64,000 nucleotides of DNA. It comes from Cyathus striatus (Eukaryota; Basidiomycota; Agaricomycetes; Agaricales; Nidulariaceae). Of the stretch, positions 46,621-58,866 are shown piece by piece (position 1 is the first letter of the stretch; every line of letters begins with the position of its first letter). The stretch lies in assembly GCA_025738555.1 (NCBI GenBank), contig JAOVFP010000005.1, forward strand, positions 6,138,001 to 6,202,000, in the 5' to 3' direction. The position numbers and the translations under genes are program-made. The notes beneath the pieces were generated by a model that was given only the letters and a program-made list of their open reading frames with translations, did no database searches and was not told the origin of the DNA.

Positions 46621-48189
46621 GTACTTCCCAAGTTTAACCCATGTGCTAGCCTAAAGGACTCCCTCGCCCCCTTCTCCCTTGAACCCACCTGTGATCTGGA
46701 AATACCAGAGTCAAATGACCAACACTCCACTTCCCTCGACTGCTGAAATGTAAAGGTGAAAGTAGCCTTAGACCTCCACAAAGAAATGTATGAGTGAGTC
46801 GGTTGAAATACTGTTCAACCTGTGGTGTTCTAAGGTGTGAGAAGGAATTGTTAGCATAACGGCGAGTCATTTGGGAACATAGTGACGATAAAGAGTTCAG
46901 GAATGAGTCCTGAGTGCGTTCCGAGAGCATAGGAGAGCGATTTATGATGAGGAAACGAGATCTGAGACAGTGAAAGGCTGAAGACGAGTGTATTTGAATA
47001 GAATATGAAAGAAAAGGTCGATGTAATCTGAAGTTGAGTGGGGGATAAATTCACTGGGGTGTAAGGTAAGGTAGATACAGGTATTTATACAAAGGAAAAT
47101 CAGGTATGTTACTTAACGAGGATTAGTTCTATGACATAATTAGGAGGGATCGGTCCATATAGTAAACATAAGTTTTTGAGAGACTTGGGGTGGTGTTTCG
47201 AGTTGGAAAATAAATTTTCAAGGAGATTTCGAGATGGGGAGGCTTGGTTGTTGTGAGGTGCCAAATTTGGTATGACGTCGGGGCCTCTTGCACTACTTTA
47301 GTGTGGGACAGATCAATAGCTTCTTCCTTGTGTGTAATTGACACTTTGGCAGTGGCAGACAGTGAGGGGATTGAGTGAAGCGGTGAAGAGAGCAATAGGA
47401 AAGACATATAATGCGTGAGCTGTAGTTTGATGTGTCGCTTACATTACGTAGCGGTCACGTGACCTGGTTGCTGTACTTCGAGAAATGTCAAGTTTTGTAG
47501 TGCAGGCAGAACGCCTGCTCTACAGAAATCACTCCCATGTCTCAGTCTTTTGTACTGGTGATAGCATATTTGGTAGTACAGGAGGGTTGCTGTTGAGTAG
47601 GAAAGAGAGCATGCATGCTTCTGGTACACTACATCCTGGTGATAGCAATGAGAGCAATCAAACAGTTAACAGAGGTGAATGTCCTCATAAATGATGTCGC
47701 CTTTCATCCCCCCCTTTCTCTCCTGATATTCCCCATGTCGGGATCTTGACATGTGAGGGAAGCTCTCAACAATGGCCCACCTTCAATTTACCACCTTCTG
47801 ACTGCTCTGTGTATGATGAAGAAAACAAGGATAACATTCCTCTCCTGCCTTCTTCCTTCTCAGGCTTGCAGTTGGATCCTGGGGGTATAGACAAAGCAGG
47901 AGTTGGTCTATTTTGTCTTTTCCTTACTTCATAATCACTTAAGTTTGTTACTTCACAAACTGATGAATGTTGTTCTAAGTTACATGTATGGTGTGACCTA
48001 CCCTTGAGGCCCATTGCTACAGTTGCCCCCTTTCTTTTTTCACTACCACGTGCGAATACTTATCAACCTGGCTGATCCATGAGTGATTTGGAAATGCTCG
48101 ACCTGGCATGAATGAGCTTTGTGCCTTGACCTGCATCTCCATTGCGATGCCATTCTCATGAATTATTCTATTGATCCTGCTCTATTCTA

Positions 48190-51095
48190 CAGTGCCAATG
48201 GGCACCTCTCTTACACATGCAAATTTTAGGTAAGTAATTTTTTGGGCATTTTTTAGATATTTTTTTAGGAAGGAAACATATGAAAAGATGTTGATTTACA
48301 TTGTCACCTCATTTTTTCCCATGGTGTTTCACTTTTTCCCTCCGGGATTATTTTTTTGGTAGTATCCCCGAGAAGCTCTGCAGTCTTTCTAATGATGTCT
48401 GACTAAAATGATGAAAGTTTACCTGATGATGTTGTCATAAGATGGTTCAAAATCAATTTTCTCAGGTTACTGAGAACTTTCAACATGCCTAGGAAGTAAG
48501 CGTGTATGCATCGTGTGTTGGGAACTTGGGTAAGCGCATCAGCTATGAATGATGTCATCGGTTGCAGTTCAATTCTCTAGTACCTGTTATGGATATTTTA
48601 GCTTCAGCTGAACTCCAAGTGGAGCATCAGTTTGGTTGAAGTTCACCTGACTTTCAGTGAAAAAGCTCAAAAATTCAGCCACAAATATGCTCTAATGCAA
48701 AGAGAGATGCAGCCCTTTGACATGAAGCAACCAAATGTGGAGAGATCATTTTTCCAACACAAAGGAATATGTCAATCCACATGTTGCACATGACTGTAAT
48801 TCTTGTTGCTTAAGTTATTCAAACTGAATTTCTCTGCAGAATTTTGCAGTCTGGTTGATGGAACATTTAAGACAGCTTGGGAGCTTGTCCCTCAATGCTT
48901 GGATGCTATTTCTACAACTCAGATCTGAAAGTTTTTCCAACGCTGTTGGAGATACATGAGTGCCTACCAGTGAGTACAATATTCACAGCCATAATGACTG
49001 ACAATTCCTAATAATTATATCACCTTATTAGGATTGGTCTAAATATTCGACAAGCAGCATATGCAGTGGAGAAATACACTTCACATCGCTGTGTACCTCA
49101 AAGTGTTTGGATGGACATCAATGTTATTGCTCAAGGCTAGAACCTGCGGAAATCTGATTATGTCATACCTTCTATATATGGTAAGAAATATATTGCGTAA
49201 TAGGGTTTGTTTCATTTTTTTCGGGATCCGAAAAAAAAAATTCTCCAATTGCCTTGGGAAGCACACCATTACTAGAACTAATCTATCTAATGCAATTAAA
49301 TGTGATTTGGGGTCAAAATATTTTGTTATAAAAATGTAGTTCAAGTTATGCTGAAATTGATGGTTCCCTGCATCAGGAAATTCCCACATGACTAAATTAG
49401 TGTATTTAGTGTGATAAAGAGGAGCCCATTACTAATTACTTCTAGTCTCCGCTTATACCAGGCTTATTTTCACTAATGTGATGTAAGTAAATGTAATTAA
49501 GTCAGCTACTAACATCTAATTGTAACTAAATGCTAACTAAATTTTACTTGTATATATAACATATATTTGGTCATACAAACACATTAAATACATTGATAAT
49601 AGTAGTAGTGTACGCCATTGTATAATAATAGGACTTATACAGCAAAGTGTTTCTTAAGTATGGCAGTTATTAAATAGGTGGTTGGGAACACATATCTCAA
49701 GTACTTACTTTATTATCTTCGTATGCTCCAATTTCCAGTATATTTTGAGAGAATACAACGAAGTTGTGAAGTAAAATGCAAGGGGCACTGTATATGGATG
49801 TAAAGCGAGCATGCGGACTTAGTGATTCTGAACACATTTGATTGAGCCGAAAGATCGTAGCCGATATCCCCAGCCAATCAATTTATCTGTTTGTCTCAGT
49901 TGACATAATGTTAAATTAATCACATGACAGAATCCATGTCACGACAACGTTGAACTTGCCCTTCCCTTCTGTTTCTTTCTTACCCTCCCTCTCCTGTTTC
50001 CCCTTCGCGCTAGGCATATACACTGTCACGTACCGAGGATGTGTTGTCCCCATCCATTCCCTTCTCATGTCCTGTCCCCTTCTCTTCTTCTCCAACCTTC
50101 CACCAGGACTTAGCAGTCTTTCGCCTATGCCCTCCAAGTCTACATCAAAATCAAGACAGATGACCGTGGCACAGTGGTTTCTCCCCAACCCGTGTGCGCG
50201 TTTTCTATCCTATTTACAGTATGCTTACTCAATGACCTTCCTCAGTTCTCCTTGCTCAATGCTATGTACATATACTCAACTTTTCTATGTGCAAGTGAGT
50301 AGTTATGTCCTAGCTACATTAACACGAGTAGCTCATCACTAATGTTTTGTGCATTGATAGCTGCTCTTATGTGTGCTGTTGGTAGGGTGTTTTCAGGATA
50401 TTTTCGTGCATGAGGTGGACTCGTTCGTTTTATTATGGTGAGTAACTGGTTATCTGCACCTTTTTTTTACTTTTGCACTTTCCTTATTATAGATAGTTTT
50501 GTTCTATTTCTGTGGCGCAGGGTTTATCTTTGAAGCTCGTTATATTACCCTTTGTCACTTCTGCAAGTTCTGGCTGAGTCTTGACTGTATTTTCATGGGT
50601 TAGTTTCATGTTCTTCAAGTTGTAACATTCATTCTTAATTGTGTTTATAGCTTCTGTATTGATATTCCTTCAGTAGTAGTGCAGAGAGGGTTGGAGTTTA
50701 AGTTTTATATGCTAGTACATGTGTTCCCTTGTTAGACTACTTTTATGTATGTAGTATTTATGCTAATAAATCATATTGTTCATAAATACATGTTCTGTAT
50801 TCTGAGTAAATGTTTAAGCCTACTGAATGCCTCCTTATATACATCTTAAATGAGCAAATGTTGAGCAAATGTGTAGCTATAATTCACTAATGCAAACTAA
50901 TATTCACTTATTTCTATCAACATAAATGGGGGGCCTCAGCTTATTTGCCTAAAACACCTTATAGGACTTATTTGTGCTAATTTTACCTTGTAATTGGCTT
51001 ATCTCTGTCCTTAATTTAACTAATTTAACTAATTTTGTAATATGGGTGATTGCTGATGTGCCAAATCAGGTGTTGAGAAGTGACTGGTGGCACTG
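48190..51095 (+). mobile_element. TA-flanked DNA element, copy B, interrupted
   Basis: Same family as 34264-35764: same ends (CAGTGCCAATGGGCACC...TGGTGGCACTG), TA on both sides, nearly identical left 1.2 kb (with a deletion relative to copy A near 48500) and the same TGA at 48926-48928. A 1.7-kb sequence is inserted 50 bp before its right end. Confidence 0.85.
49372..51060. mobile_element. 1.7-kb insertion inside copy B
   Basis: Comparison with copy A shows that copy A runs straight from TTCCCTGC to CAAATCAGG while copy B has 1.69 kb in between. Its ends share only a short inverted CATCAG/CTGATG, so its class and duplication are unclear. No gene is supported. Confidence 0.7.
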
Positions 51096-51542
51096 TACCT
51101 TGATACAATTCAACTTTTTAAATTGTTTTTCCTGTTGAACTTGTATTTGAACTCACTTATTGTGCACTTCCTGCAGACACTGCTAACCCTACTTTTATTT
51201 TGTACTCTACACATTTACTTGTGATCTGTACTTTACTCCCTCCTTCGAGTAAAAAAGTAACACCATGTGATGTAAATGTCCTACATAAGCTAGACCCTCT
51301 TGTACCTCTACAGTTAAACAGACATTGCCACACTGCTTACTAACCTTACTTGTTCCTCCACTACTTTTACTTGACTTTGTTTTATTTATTATTACTTATT
51401 TTTCTCTTTTTCTTTGTTCTCTGGCAAGTAAGGTTTCTGTCGACGTAGTCGACCATTCCGAGTATAGTAACATATCCAAATGCGTATGTGGAGGCAGCAT
51501 GGAATTGTGACATTTGAATAACTAATATAATTCTACAAGAGG

Positions 51543-54500
51543 ACCAGTTGGACACCACCATATTCGAAGGGGATCTGATGTAGGCTGTGATATTCATGTT
51601 CATCGTAATGCCCACGGAACCAAAGGGTTACTTACCTCTAGATTAAGCACATCAAGGATGGGCTTCACGATCTTGTACCACAAATCTCGAAGGAGCTCCC
51701 TGATGGAAAATTGCTCCTTCCAATTTATAGGAGGGCGACCTTTGCGAGCTGACGGATTGGAACGTAGTTTATATAATCTCTCGCGAAGAATGACTGCTCT
51801 CTCGTAGAATTGAGGCAAGCGGACGGGGATGATATTAGCCTGGCTCTCTAATGATATGTCACGGGTAAGAACCAAAGCATCACAAGAAAATGGGTCGACA
51901 TTAACTACTATTACTAGACCAGACGGTGGTAGTTTCAGAACCAGCTCGGGAAACGGTATTGAACAGAGAAAATCCTCGAAGCCACTTATGCTGCGAACTT
52001 GACAAAGTAATGAATCACATTGCTTTGCAAGACCTTGATGCCGAAGGACGTCATCTTGAATCGAGATATTACGTGCCATACTACTTCCTAACAAATCGGA
52101 TGAATTTGTTCGCATACTAGCTTCTTCCAAAGCGATCGCTATCTTTTCTAGTTCCGTGCAAAGGGTTGGGTTCACTTTTCGAAAATCGTCTAAGGGTGAG
52201 CGGAAACTATTAACTTGGTTCCATACTATTGAGCGACCTTGTTCTAGCCACTCCACGGCCATGTGAAGTTGTTCATATCGGATGGCTACAGCTGTTGCCA
52301 TGCTCACAATGGGCGCTAGAGTTGCCAGTAAGAGATATCGTTGTTCCGTAGTACGTCCAATCCATGCCAATTGTGGGACGATGTCATGAAAAACAATTTC
52401 GAATGCATGAAGGGATTGCTCTGGGTCCATGAGAAGAGACAACGTCCCCCACTGTTGCCCGCTCCTTAGACGTGTTAATGGGGACCCAACAGGCATCTGT
52501 GTAGCTTGGCGGTATAACGAAACAGCTCTTTCAATGTCATCATTGCTCTGTGTCGTTTTGGATCGAGCAAAGAATAAACCTCCCAATCCATCAAGCAGGG
52601 AGGGCAGCCCAGCGTTACCTTCAGGAGTGATGTCTATCGCCCGTTCCATAACTGAGATTGCTTCGTCTATGGTCTCAAGTTGGTGTTCATTTTCGAACAG
52701 AATTTTCAACGCGTCTGCAAGTTGGGAAAGATTATTTGGAAGTTGAGCATGATTCGGCGGGCACAGTGTAACAGACTTCCTTAACGCGCTGAGACCATCG
52801 TCGAGGTCGTGTTGTTGGTGTGCAAGCATATATCTACTGCACAACGCCCCTCCTAGATTACTCAGGCAGTCCATCCGTTCAATACTATCATCGAAAGTTA
52901 GAGAAATAGCTTCTTTGTAACACGAGATTGCTTCAGAGAGATCAGACTCGTTCCCCATAGCGAGAAATAGTCTTTTCATAGAATTTCCTAGGTTATTGAG
53001 GAATGCAGGCAAATCTCTGTGTCCAATAGGTGTTCGAATCACCGCTTCTCTATGCGCCCGGGCCCCTTCATACACATCACGCAAATCCTCTGTAAGTGCA
53101 GAGCGATAGTAAAACAGGTTACCCAGATCACTGTAGAACCGTCGCACTTTTGGATCATCATCTCTACAGATCTGAATACCGCGCTGTTCAAGCGCTATGG
53201 CCTCTTCAAGATCGTCAACATTACCTGTCGCCAGATAACAATGTCCAAGCGACATTCCCAAATTTATAAGAATGGCAGACAAATGATCATTTCCTGAAGC
53301 CAGTGCCAGCGCCTTCCGATGAGCTTCAATGGCCATGTGGATATGTGGTAGCTCCCCGGTTTGCATGAAATGTGCTCGATGCGCGTTACCCAGATTCATC
53401 AGAGAACGGGGGTCATCGGGCCTGTTGTCGAATGTTATACGCTGAATATCGGTGGCTCGGCCTACGTCCCTCAAGTCTCCGCTACATTCAAAGCGAGATC
53501 TAAAGGTGCAGGCAAGGTTGTTGAGAGATAAAGAATATTGCGGATCTTCCGGATTTATATTATTGACGAGGTCATGCATGATTTCGATTGCCTCATCCGC
53601 ATCGCTTAATGAAGTTGCATCGGGAGAAGCATTTATAGTTGGCTCTAAAGTGCATGTTCTGGTTTCTGCGTACGATCATTAGCTTATTTCGTTGTGATTT
53701 CCATAACTAAGATACCTTTGTAATGCTTCACAACATACTGATTTCTTATGACTTCATGAAGTTCGCCGAAATCACAGTTGCTCTTTCATTGGCTTGTCAG
53801 CATATTTAAAATAAACTGTAAAGGTTTCCTGAGTCTGACCTGACTGAGCAACTCAGACCATGTATTATCGTGTGTAATGGCAATATGAGCCTCGGGAACC
53901 TATTCAAACTCAACCTCTCGAAAAGTACCGTGGATTGCTTCCAACGTAATAATTGCTTCTTACCTGAGACAGCAGCGCATTATTTATTGCAGTTAGAGGA
54001 TGGAACAACTATACAATCAAGATGATGGAAGTGTGAATCGGAATTACAACAATGAGGAATGCACTCACAGTATCTTTCTTTGGAAAACCAGCGATGGTGA
54101 TTTTAGTGCCCAAGTCTGTACGAGATGAGGATTGTGATCCAGTTCCAGTTCCAGTTCCATCATCACGATTTGATCTCGTACTGCTCCCAGGCTCAGGGGA
54201 TTCGTCGGACGAAGATGAATCATTCCCGAAGTTGCCGTTCCTGGTCACTACATCGGTCCGATCAAGCATCTTATTCCACACCACCTCTGACAGCGAAATT
54301 TTGAAACCACGCAAGAACAAGCACTGGTTTTCATCAGCTTGTATCCCATTTTCGTAAGTTAAACCGGAATCTGGAGTGGGACCAGTGCGTGTATGTGTTG
54401 CTACCCCACAATCCTTCCACGCCAAATAAGGACTCTTGTCATCGTTAGACTTGCCTATTACTAGTAAACTGTTGCGATCTGGAACAGACTTGTCAAAAGT

Positions 54501-55652
54501 TGCAATCCCCCAGGTTGTTGACTTCATGTATCCAGTCACTAGATATAATGAGTGACGATCCAAGTCAAGGCCGCAATTTTGCCTAGCATATCTATACCAG
54601 CTTAACGCATTTTTGGAGATAAAATCCTGTAAAATCCATTCGGACCGCAAGTCTTCCGTAGAAGCTCCATGAGGGATCGACAAAAGCGCCCCTTTACCGC
54701 CATCTTTGCAGGTGAAGGATATGTCGCTACCAAAAGAGATGTATAAGTTTCTAAGCCACGCAAACGCCAAGGCGAAATATCGGTTTACCTCGTATTCGCG
54801 ACTAAGCGCGCTACAATATCCAAATTCGAAATCTTACTGTTGTAACCAGGACCAAATGAATTTTGGGGCATGGTTCTACACTCTGGACGTGGCATGGAAT
54901 CAAAATCATCTGGTAAGTTGTTCGGATTTATGGGATGACCAGCTGGGAGCCAGATATTAAACAAGAAGTCGAAGCCGCCGTTGAATGTAATGACTCCAAC
55001 ATCCCCAATAGCGACACCCCTGCGACGGTATTCAACTGGACGATTACGATCTGGTTGAGGATACCACAGGGGATAGCCATGCCTGAGCCTAAACATCTTT
55101 TTGATATAGACTTCATAACTGGCGGGAGCTCGCGAAAAGGCTTCCGTGGGGGGAAATTCTCTACGATTATCAGTTGGAGTCTACGAGTCGGTATTGTTAG
55201 GATAAAACGAATTAATAATACTGAACTTCACCATATTGACGCTTGTGTCGCTTCCAGAAAGCTTCGCAGTTCCGTCGCTGGCACCCGCATCCAAGTCAAT
55301 CTATCAATAACGCGAGCATGAGGTGAAATGCTTCGTATTAAATTCTCTTTTAAAGGCTTACGTTTTCTATATCGGATGGCCTCTGTGCTCTATGATCTTC
55401 GTCAACTCCATTCAGCTCTGGCCCAGGCGCAGTAGAACTCTGTCCGGTAGGTGTTGACGGAGTGTCAGAATGCGCATATAATATAGTGTTGGCTACGGTC
55501 TGACAGAGCTGACGAGAGCACCTGATAAAAGTGATGTTTCCAATGTCTCCACCAGCGTTTAGAAAATTTGCATCCTTGATTGCATTTTTCTTGCCTTTAT
55601 CAAACGCCGAGGCACCAGATAGTGGAACATTCAGGTTGCTATCCTTTTCCAT
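51543..55652 (-). pseudogene. TPR-CHAT protein gene, N-terminal module + TPRs + start of CHAT
   Basis: Exons on the minus strand: 55652-55362, 55300-55232, 55180-54789, 54726-54069, 54008-53964, 53899-53840, 53782-53716, 53665-51636 and 51584 onward. All phases close. The start is ATG 55652, chosen because the paralogue starts there; ATG 55817 in the same frame is an alternative. Order: N-terminal FLNAGGDIGNITFI (residues about 30-43), a domain with YPLWYPQP and GGFDFLFNIWLPA (about 155-210), an acidic Ser-rich stretch, about eight TPRs of 42-50 residues (each with an LxxLG...DL..AI pattern, about 560-960), a helical linker (VEWLEQGRSIVW) and the CHAT start WWCPTGPL, cut by the 44641 insertion. 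Fungal TPR-CHAT proteins are thought to be immune or incompatibility receptors; that role is an inference. It is disabled here only by insertions. Confidence 0.85.
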
Positions 55653-55876
55653 ACCAGTGCCAGTAGTGGCTAAATATCTGCGGTGATTATGGCCTGGTGT
55701 TAATGACGGAGTCGTAGGAACCAAGCAGAAACATTGACTAGTTGATGATCGTCGTCGAAGTAGCCAATTTAAACGACGTATTAGACGCCTCTGCCCTTGT
55801 ACTTGTAAGCCGTGCATAAGGTAATTACAATATGAACCAGGGAAGCGTATAAATAGACTTGAGCAACTTTGAGTAA

Positions 55877-56633
55877 CTGGGTGACTTCCCGCTGCGTTTA
55901 GAATCCTAGAATAAATTTCTAAACACCTTAAGCGAGGTTGGCCGTACTGCCGTTGTCCTAATTCGTCTTAGCTGACAGCTGAGCTTAAAACTGACCCCAT
56001 CCTAGATGCCAATCCGGAGGAGGCCTCCCAACCCCCCCTTCCAGTTCTAAACAGCACATTTTCGACCTCCGACGTCAACTGTCCCTGCAGGACCCTTTCA
56101 TCTCAAGATTCCCAGTACCGTACTCCCTCCTCCACAATAGTGAAATCTGTAGCTTCAACAACGATTTTCCAAAGTTTCCGTTGGGATTATTTGTTACAAT
56201 AAAATATATAAAATTCTGCTTATATTTAACCTAATTGCCGACCAGATTCTAGAGAAAACAATTGAGATTGTTAATGAACTTTCATGAAATTCTGACAGTT
56301 ATGTACAAGACACAGCTCAAACTCCAGAGAAAGAAGTATATAGTATTACTATTAACATGTACAATAATGTAGATATTCGTACCTTACGTGGTGATGCATT
56401 CATGAAGCTGTACATTCACGATATCCATAGTAATAGTCAATGTACTCAGGAAAGAGGTGTGAAAGTAGCATATGATAAGATAACGATCACGCTCAGGGAT
56501 TTTGGAATTGACGTTTGTGATCTGAGAGAAGGTTGCGTTATGGTTAGAAACTCAAACCTATTTTTTTCGAACGCCACTCGCTTAAGGTTTAGAAAAATAA
56601 TCTAGGATTCTAAACCCAGCGGGAAGTCACCCA
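55877..56633. mobile_element. 757-bp element with about 50-bp inverted ends
   Basis: TGGGTGACTTCCCGCTG...TTTAGAATCCTAGA at the left is mirrored at 56580-56633, giving imperfect inverted repeats of about 50 bp that extend into TTTCTAAAC..CTTAAGCGAG. A small open frame inside (56357-56605, MYNNVDIRTLRGDAF) is unrecognised and may be chance. It lies just upstream of the TPR-CHAT gene start. Confidence 0.7.
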
Positions 56634-56676
56634 CTTGTGAGTAGCCGTACCAATCGTAACCGAGGGAGACTTGATA

Positions 56677-57796
56677 CTGGGTGACTTCCCGCTGTGTTTA
56701 GAATCCTATGGTGCCATGCGCTTAGTCAGCACCACATTGGTGCAACGGCGGAATTGGATGGCGAAAAAAATTGAGATTATAGGCTTGTAGATTTTGATAG
56801 ATTATGCATCTGTAGCTTGTACAATCACTTGTGAAATGATGCCTGGACCACCAAAAGCCAAAAAAGAAGCTGCTGCATGAGCACAAGAGGCCAAAGCACA
56901 CCTCAGACTGGGTGCAGATCATCCTGTCTTTCCAGGAAAGCCAAAAGGGATGCTTCAGATTCTGAGAGAGAGGGGCCTTTCAAAGGATGGCCTTGTCAAG
57001 CTCTGTGTGTCTAAAAAGGGTGATGATACATCAGGTAAATGTAAATCTGATGCTATAGATTGCTGTGCAAGGTGTATTTTGGAGTTACAGCCAGACTTTC
57101 AAGAGCAAAGATCACTTGTGCAGGAGGTTATTGAAGATGCTGGATGCTTGTTCATATTCTTGCCCAAGTTTCATTGTGAACTCAATTTTATTGAGTATTT
57201 CTGGGGTGCTGTGAAGCACTATCTCAGAGAACATTGTGACCACACATTCACATCACTTCAAGAAAAATCTACCCAAAGCTCTTGAATCTGTCCCAATTGA
57301 AACAATAATGAGATGGGAACATCGTATGATGCGATGGATGGAGGCATATCGTGATGGACTGGGAGCAAAGGAGGCACAATCCCAGGTAAAGAAGTGCTCA
57401 TCAAAGCGGTATACTTCACACTGACGAATCCAAGAGGCAGTTGCACGAGCCTTTGATTAGTAATATATAAGTGTGGGAATAAATTACTGTATATAGTATA
57501 TGTTACATAAGGCGGCGGAATTTACATTGGACAAAAATCATAACTCCGTCAGTTTTGACAATTTCGAAAATCCGTCTAGACGTTTTGTTCCCATCATAAA
57601 TACAAGCACTTTGGCTAAAGGAATAAGGAAAAAACTTGTTTCTCACGGTGCTATGGAAGTTGCACAAAAGTGGTGGTGACTTAGCGCATGGCACCATAGA
57701 ATAAATTTCTAAACACCTTAAGCGAGATTGGCCGTACTGCCGTTGTCCTAATTCATCTTAGCTGATAGCTGAGCTTACATAAAACTGACCCCATCC
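56677..57796. mobile_element. Second, truncated copy of the same element, with nested insertion
   Basis: Starts with the same TGGGTGACTTCCCGCTG end and matches the left 125 bp of the element at 55877, but is interrupted at GAATCCTA by the 988-bp element and stops matching after GACCCCATCCTA, where a palindrome follows. The copy at 55877 shows the uninterrupted (empty) sequence. Confidence 0.75.
56709..57696 (+). mobile_element. 988-bp Tc1-like element with deleted transposase
   Basis: Inverted ends TGGTGCCATGCGCTTAGTC and the inverse, between duplicated TA (56707-56708 and 57697-57698); the empty site is visible at 55906. The plus-strand gene remnant starts MPGPPKAKKEAAA at 56839, has a TGA at 56878-56880, an N-terminal GMLQILRERGLSKDGL part, and then jumps to the end of the DDE core, FLPKFHCELNFIEYFWG (third catalytic acid present), and the MEAYRDGL C-terminus after a frameshift near 57275. 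The first two catalytic Asp regions are deleted, so it is non-autonomous. Confidence 0.88.
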
Positions 57797-57804
57797 TATG
57801 TAGA

Positions 57805-57869
57805 TACGAAATGCGTACTCGCTGTTGCTCGCCAATGTCATTGGCGAGCAACAGCGAGTACGCATTTCG
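57805..57869. repeat. 65-bp perfect palindrome (32-nt arms, 1-nt loop)
   Basis: ACGAAATGCGTACTCGCTGT begins a 32-nt arm (57805-57836), followed by one T and the exact reverse complement (57838-57869). It lies where the truncated element copy stops matching its sister. Confidence 0.92.
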
Positions 57870-57987
57870 TCCGTCAACCTGACTCTCACGTTAATCCCTA
57901 GCGTCTAGTTGATACAAAATTGACAGGTTCCCCGAGGTTCCCCGGCATGCTGCCTAAACTCAGCCAACATGTGAGCTTGGTAGAGAT

Positions 57988-58222
57988 ATGAAGGTCTTAT
58001 GCAATGTCGTCACGATAGATGGTGTCAACGGCTTCGTATGCGAAATGCTGGTGACATTGGCTGATATCTACGTCCTGTAAGTTTTGTTTTTCTGAGCTCA
58101 AGCGCCAAGTGTTATACTAACTCTTGACTCACCCTAGGCCTGTCGTCGTCAAGTCCCAACAGCTGTACGACTGGATTGTCGTCATGCATCTCGACTTTGA
58201 GTCCAACCACGAGCAAATGTAA
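57988..58222 (+). CDS. Small spliced open frame (57 aa), unrecognised
   Basis: ATG 57988 opens MKVLCNVVTIDGVNGF; an intron from GTAAGT (58077) with a CTAAC branch-like site to CCCTAG (58137) joins in phase to VVVKSQQLYDWIVV and a TAA at 58220-58222. The splice signals are good, but the product is very short and could be a fragment of a longer degraded gene. I know no family. Confidence 0.35.
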
Positions 58223-58866
58223 AAGCATCCCGGTATAATTACCCTGGAGCACATCACATGTCGTCGAACTATATAGAAGCTATCACTTACACCTCAAAAC
58301 TTTGTGTAACGTCTCGTTGAGTCTTCGTGACTCTGGAGTTACACTAAACACCCTTGCCAACATCTGTTTGGTATAGCCATATCGTAAGTTTTAAGTGATT
58401 ATCAGATGTCGATCGTTGATCTCTATATTCAATAACTTGCCTCGCCGGCACGCAGCCCAACGCCTGCAGTAGATCTTGAAACGGTGCAAGCAAATGAGAG
58501 ACTACCTTGTATTTTACTGCCCGAAACAACCATGAATTTCTGTTGAGAAGCTCAATCTCCTGTTGAAGTATATACTTGGCTCAAGGTTGTTGCAAACTTG
58601 TAATAAGTACTAAGGTGGGCATTGTGGGCCTCACGAAGTGAGGCGAACTATACACAGAATTGCTGGAACACATTTACACGAACGACTGGCTATAATACAG
58701 ATAACAAGACATTAAATGTTCATTCATATCCTAGCAAAACGGAAACCATATTTCTCCCCCATGTACATGGCTTCCCGGATCGCCATTTTATCCTTGTGCA
58801 TGGTGAAGTGGGGGTACACAAAGAACATTCTTTGTGTTTCTGCGAAAGTCAACTACGTTAGGAAAG
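58223..58866. other. Intergenic, nothing supported
   Basis: Region 3' of the paralogue gene at 58867; short frames on both strands without features I can support. Confidence 0.5.

Larger units (their letters stand above)
44641..51537. mobile_element. 6.9-kb retroelement-like insertion in the CHAT domain (TSD AGAGG)
   Basis: AGAGG at 44636-44640 and 51538-51542 is a 5-bp target duplication; the inserted sequence begins TGTTGAAATA and ends ATTCTACA, the TG...CA form of LTR elements. I could not find matching LTRs at its two ends or any gag or pol, so it may be a solo LTR or a shell heavily overwritten by later insertions. Inside are a tandem repeat (46300-46620), element copy B (48190-51095) and TC-rich tracts (44880-45250). 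No gene is supported in it. Confidence 0.65.

Noticed and set aside
54052..54357. Plus-strand frames opposite the TPR-CHAT gene and its paralogue
   Set aside because: They are shadows of the minus-strand exons, which show conserved domains, paralogue conservation and splice sites.
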